Source: Anaerobacillus sp. (GTDB lineage Bacteria > Bacillota > Bacilli > Bacillales_H > Anaerobacillaceae). From it: a stretch of DNA of 6,827 nucleotides. Below are positions 6,524 through 6,827 of this stretch, in pieces (within the stretch, counting starts at the first letter, position 1; each line of letters starts with the position of its first letter). A model generated the notes under the pieces. That model saw only the letters and a list, made by a program, of their open reading frames with translations, did not search any database and was not told the origin of the DNA. A program made the translations under genes and the position numbers. The stretch lies in assembly GCA_007120055.1 (NCBI GenBank), contig SKOL01000147.1:1-6827 (forward strand), in the 5' to 3' direction.

Positions 6524-6643
6524 TTATTTTTTAGCTTGTTCCTTTTGTGCAGCATTACAGCAAGTTCCATATAAAGTTGATACTTTCTCTGCTTCAAAAT
6601 GCTCGATGACTTTCCCACAAGATTGACAAATGATTACACCCAT
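6524..6643 (-). CDS. sr1P: SR1P, GapA-binding peptide
   Basis: A 39-codon reading frame beginning MGVIICQSCGKVIEHFEAEK and continuing VSTLYGTCCNAAQKEQAKK. SR1P in B. subtilis is also 39 residues. It has the same CxxC near the N-terminus (C6, C9 here), an F/E-rich middle, and an LYGTCC motif (24-29 here). SR1P binds glyceraldehyde-3-phosphate dehydrogenase GapA and promotes its interaction with RNase J1. The four cysteines (C6, C9, C28, C29) suggest a small metal-binding fold; that is inference. The start ATG follows a strong AAAGGAGTGG with 5 bases between. The lysine/glutamine-rich tail after CC is simpler than the cysteine-containing end I recall for the B. subtilis peptide. Easily missed because of its size. 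Confidence 0.93.
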   Translation of the reverse strand: MGVIICQSCGKVIEHFEAEKVSTLYGTCCNAAQKEQAKK

Positions 6644-6661
6644 TTATTCCACTCCTTTATT

Positions 6662-6676
6662 TTGAAAGCGTTTTTA
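6662..6676. promoter_or_regulatory. cre-like site (CcpA) after the sr1 transcription start
   Basis: TTGAAAGCGTTTTTA matches the catabolite-response-element consensus (WTGNAANCGNWNNCW) at all defined positions except the C near the right end. It lies at about +9 to +23 of the predicted transcript, between the start point and the sr1P RBS, where bound CcpA would act as a roadblock. In B. subtilis SR1 is reported to be under carbon catabolite control, chiefly by CcpN with a minor role for CcpA. Confidence 0.55.
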
Positions 6677-6690
6677 TACCTTGTATTTAT

Positions 6691-6719
6691 ATAATAATAT
6701 GTCACATTTAATATGTCAA
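6691..6719 (-). promoter_or_regulatory. Sigma-A promoter of the SR1-like RNA
   Basis: On the minus strand: a perfect TTGACA (6719-6714), a 17-base spacer, then TATTAT (6696-6691). This is the strongest promoter match in the window and places the transcription start near 6684, about 40 bases before the sr1P start codon. A strong, tightly repressed promoter is what one expects for sr1. Confidence 0.85.
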
Positions 6720-6740
6720 TAGTTAATTGTATGTCACATT
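6698..6740. promoter_or_regulatory. Repeated TATGTCA boxes over the sr1 promoter, probable CcpN operator
   Basis: TATGTCACATT occurs exactly at 6698-6708 and 6730-6740, 32 bp apart (about three helical turns). TATGTCA occurs a third time at 6712-6718, overlapping the -35 box. The 11-mer fits the CcpN consensus as I remember it (TRTGHYATAYW) at 10 of 11 positions. Relative to the predicted start the boxes cover about -14 to -56. CcpN represses sr1, gapB and pckA in B. subtilis on glycolytic carbon sources. Confidence 0.6.
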
Positions 6741-6827
6741 AGTTTTATTTTTCATCTTACCGCTTTCGTAACCCTTTACCAAATAATTGAAGTGAAAATC
6801 GCGAACTCGTTTCAGCAAGCTGAAACA
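6741..6827. other. Right-edge intergenic segment with a short hairpin
   Basis: No reading frame with a credible start and RBS is visible in these 87 bases. GTTTCAGC (6809-6816) and GCTGAAAC (6819-6826) form a perfect 8-bp inverted repeat at the very edge. It has no T run on the minus side and its plus-side continuation is cut off. In Bacillus the next gene would be expected to belong to the pdh operon (pdhD), but nothing of it can be recognised here. Confidence 0.4.

Larger units (their letters stand above)
6477..6684 (-). ncRNA. sr1: SR1-like dual-function small RNA
   Basis: The predicted transcript runs from about 6684 (7 bases after the -10 box) to the T run after the terminator at about 6477, some 208 nt. 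SR1 of B. subtilis is 205 nt and also lies beside speA, towards the pdh operon. It base-pairs with ahrC mRNA and blocks translation of this arginine-metabolism regulator, and it also encodes the SR1P peptide. The pairing segments cannot be tested here because ahrC is not in the window. The identification rests on the encoded peptide, transcript size, promoter and terminator, and location. Ends are inferred to within a few bases. Confidence 0.85.

Noticed and set aside
6809..6826. 8-bp inverted repeat GTTTCAGC/GCTGAAAC as a terminator of an upstream gene
   Set aside because: The 2-base loop is tight, no T run follows on the minus strand, and the plus-strand continuation is outside the window.
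1..6827. CRISPR arrays, tRNA genes, intact insertion sequences or defence systems
   Set aside because: No regularly spaced repeats, cloverleaf sequences, transposase motifs or defence-protein motifs are visible on either strand.

Overview
This window looks like a stretch of Bacillaceae core chromosome: a low-GC, Gram-positive, endospore-former-type genome with strong AGGAGG-like ribosome binding sites and AT-rich intergenic DNA. Most proteins belong to families I recognise from Bacillus (TypA, YlaF, YktB, YktA, SpeA, SR1P). The gene set matches the speA-yktA-yktB ... ylaF-typA neighbourhood of Bacillus subtilis, recalled from memory, with local differences. No plasmid, phage or defence genes are visible.

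Layout from left to right: the 5' three quarters of typA on the minus strand (ribosome-associated GTPase, cut by the left edge); ylaF on the plus strand (small two-helix membrane protein, TTG start); a 125-bp imperfect inverted repeat between ylaF and the convergent small coiled-coil gene (probably ykzI); a 567-base stretch without a convincing gene, holding a nested palindrome and a possible decayed reading frame; yktB on the plus strand, tail to tail with yktA on the minus strand, their overlapping stop codons lying in the loop of a shared terminator; an FMN-dependent nitronate monooxygenase/FabK-like gene upstream of yktA on the minus strand, probably co-transcribed with it; speA on the plus strand (arginine decarboxylase, polyamine synthesis); and a minus-strand locus matching the dual-function small RNA SR1 with its 39-residue peptide SR1P.

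The most rewarding part is the right end. A small gene of exactly 39 codons lies inside a predicted transcript of about 208 nt. It has a near-consensus sigma-A promoter, a strong terminator, a catabolite-response-element-like site just after the expected transcription start, and an exact 11-bp repeat flanking the -35 box that resembles the recalled CcpN operator. In B. subtilis, SR1 is repressed on glycolytic carbon, base-pairs with the mRNA of the arginine regulator AhrC, and encodes SR1P, which binds glyceraldehyde-3-phosphate dehydrogenase GapA. Here it sits tail to tail with an arginine-consuming enzyme.

I found no new multi-gene system. The observations least explained by known genes are two intergenic palindromic elements (1839-1963 and 2255-2366), a partial copy of the second one upstream of the monooxygenase gene, and the coding-embedded bidirectional terminator between yktB and yktA.
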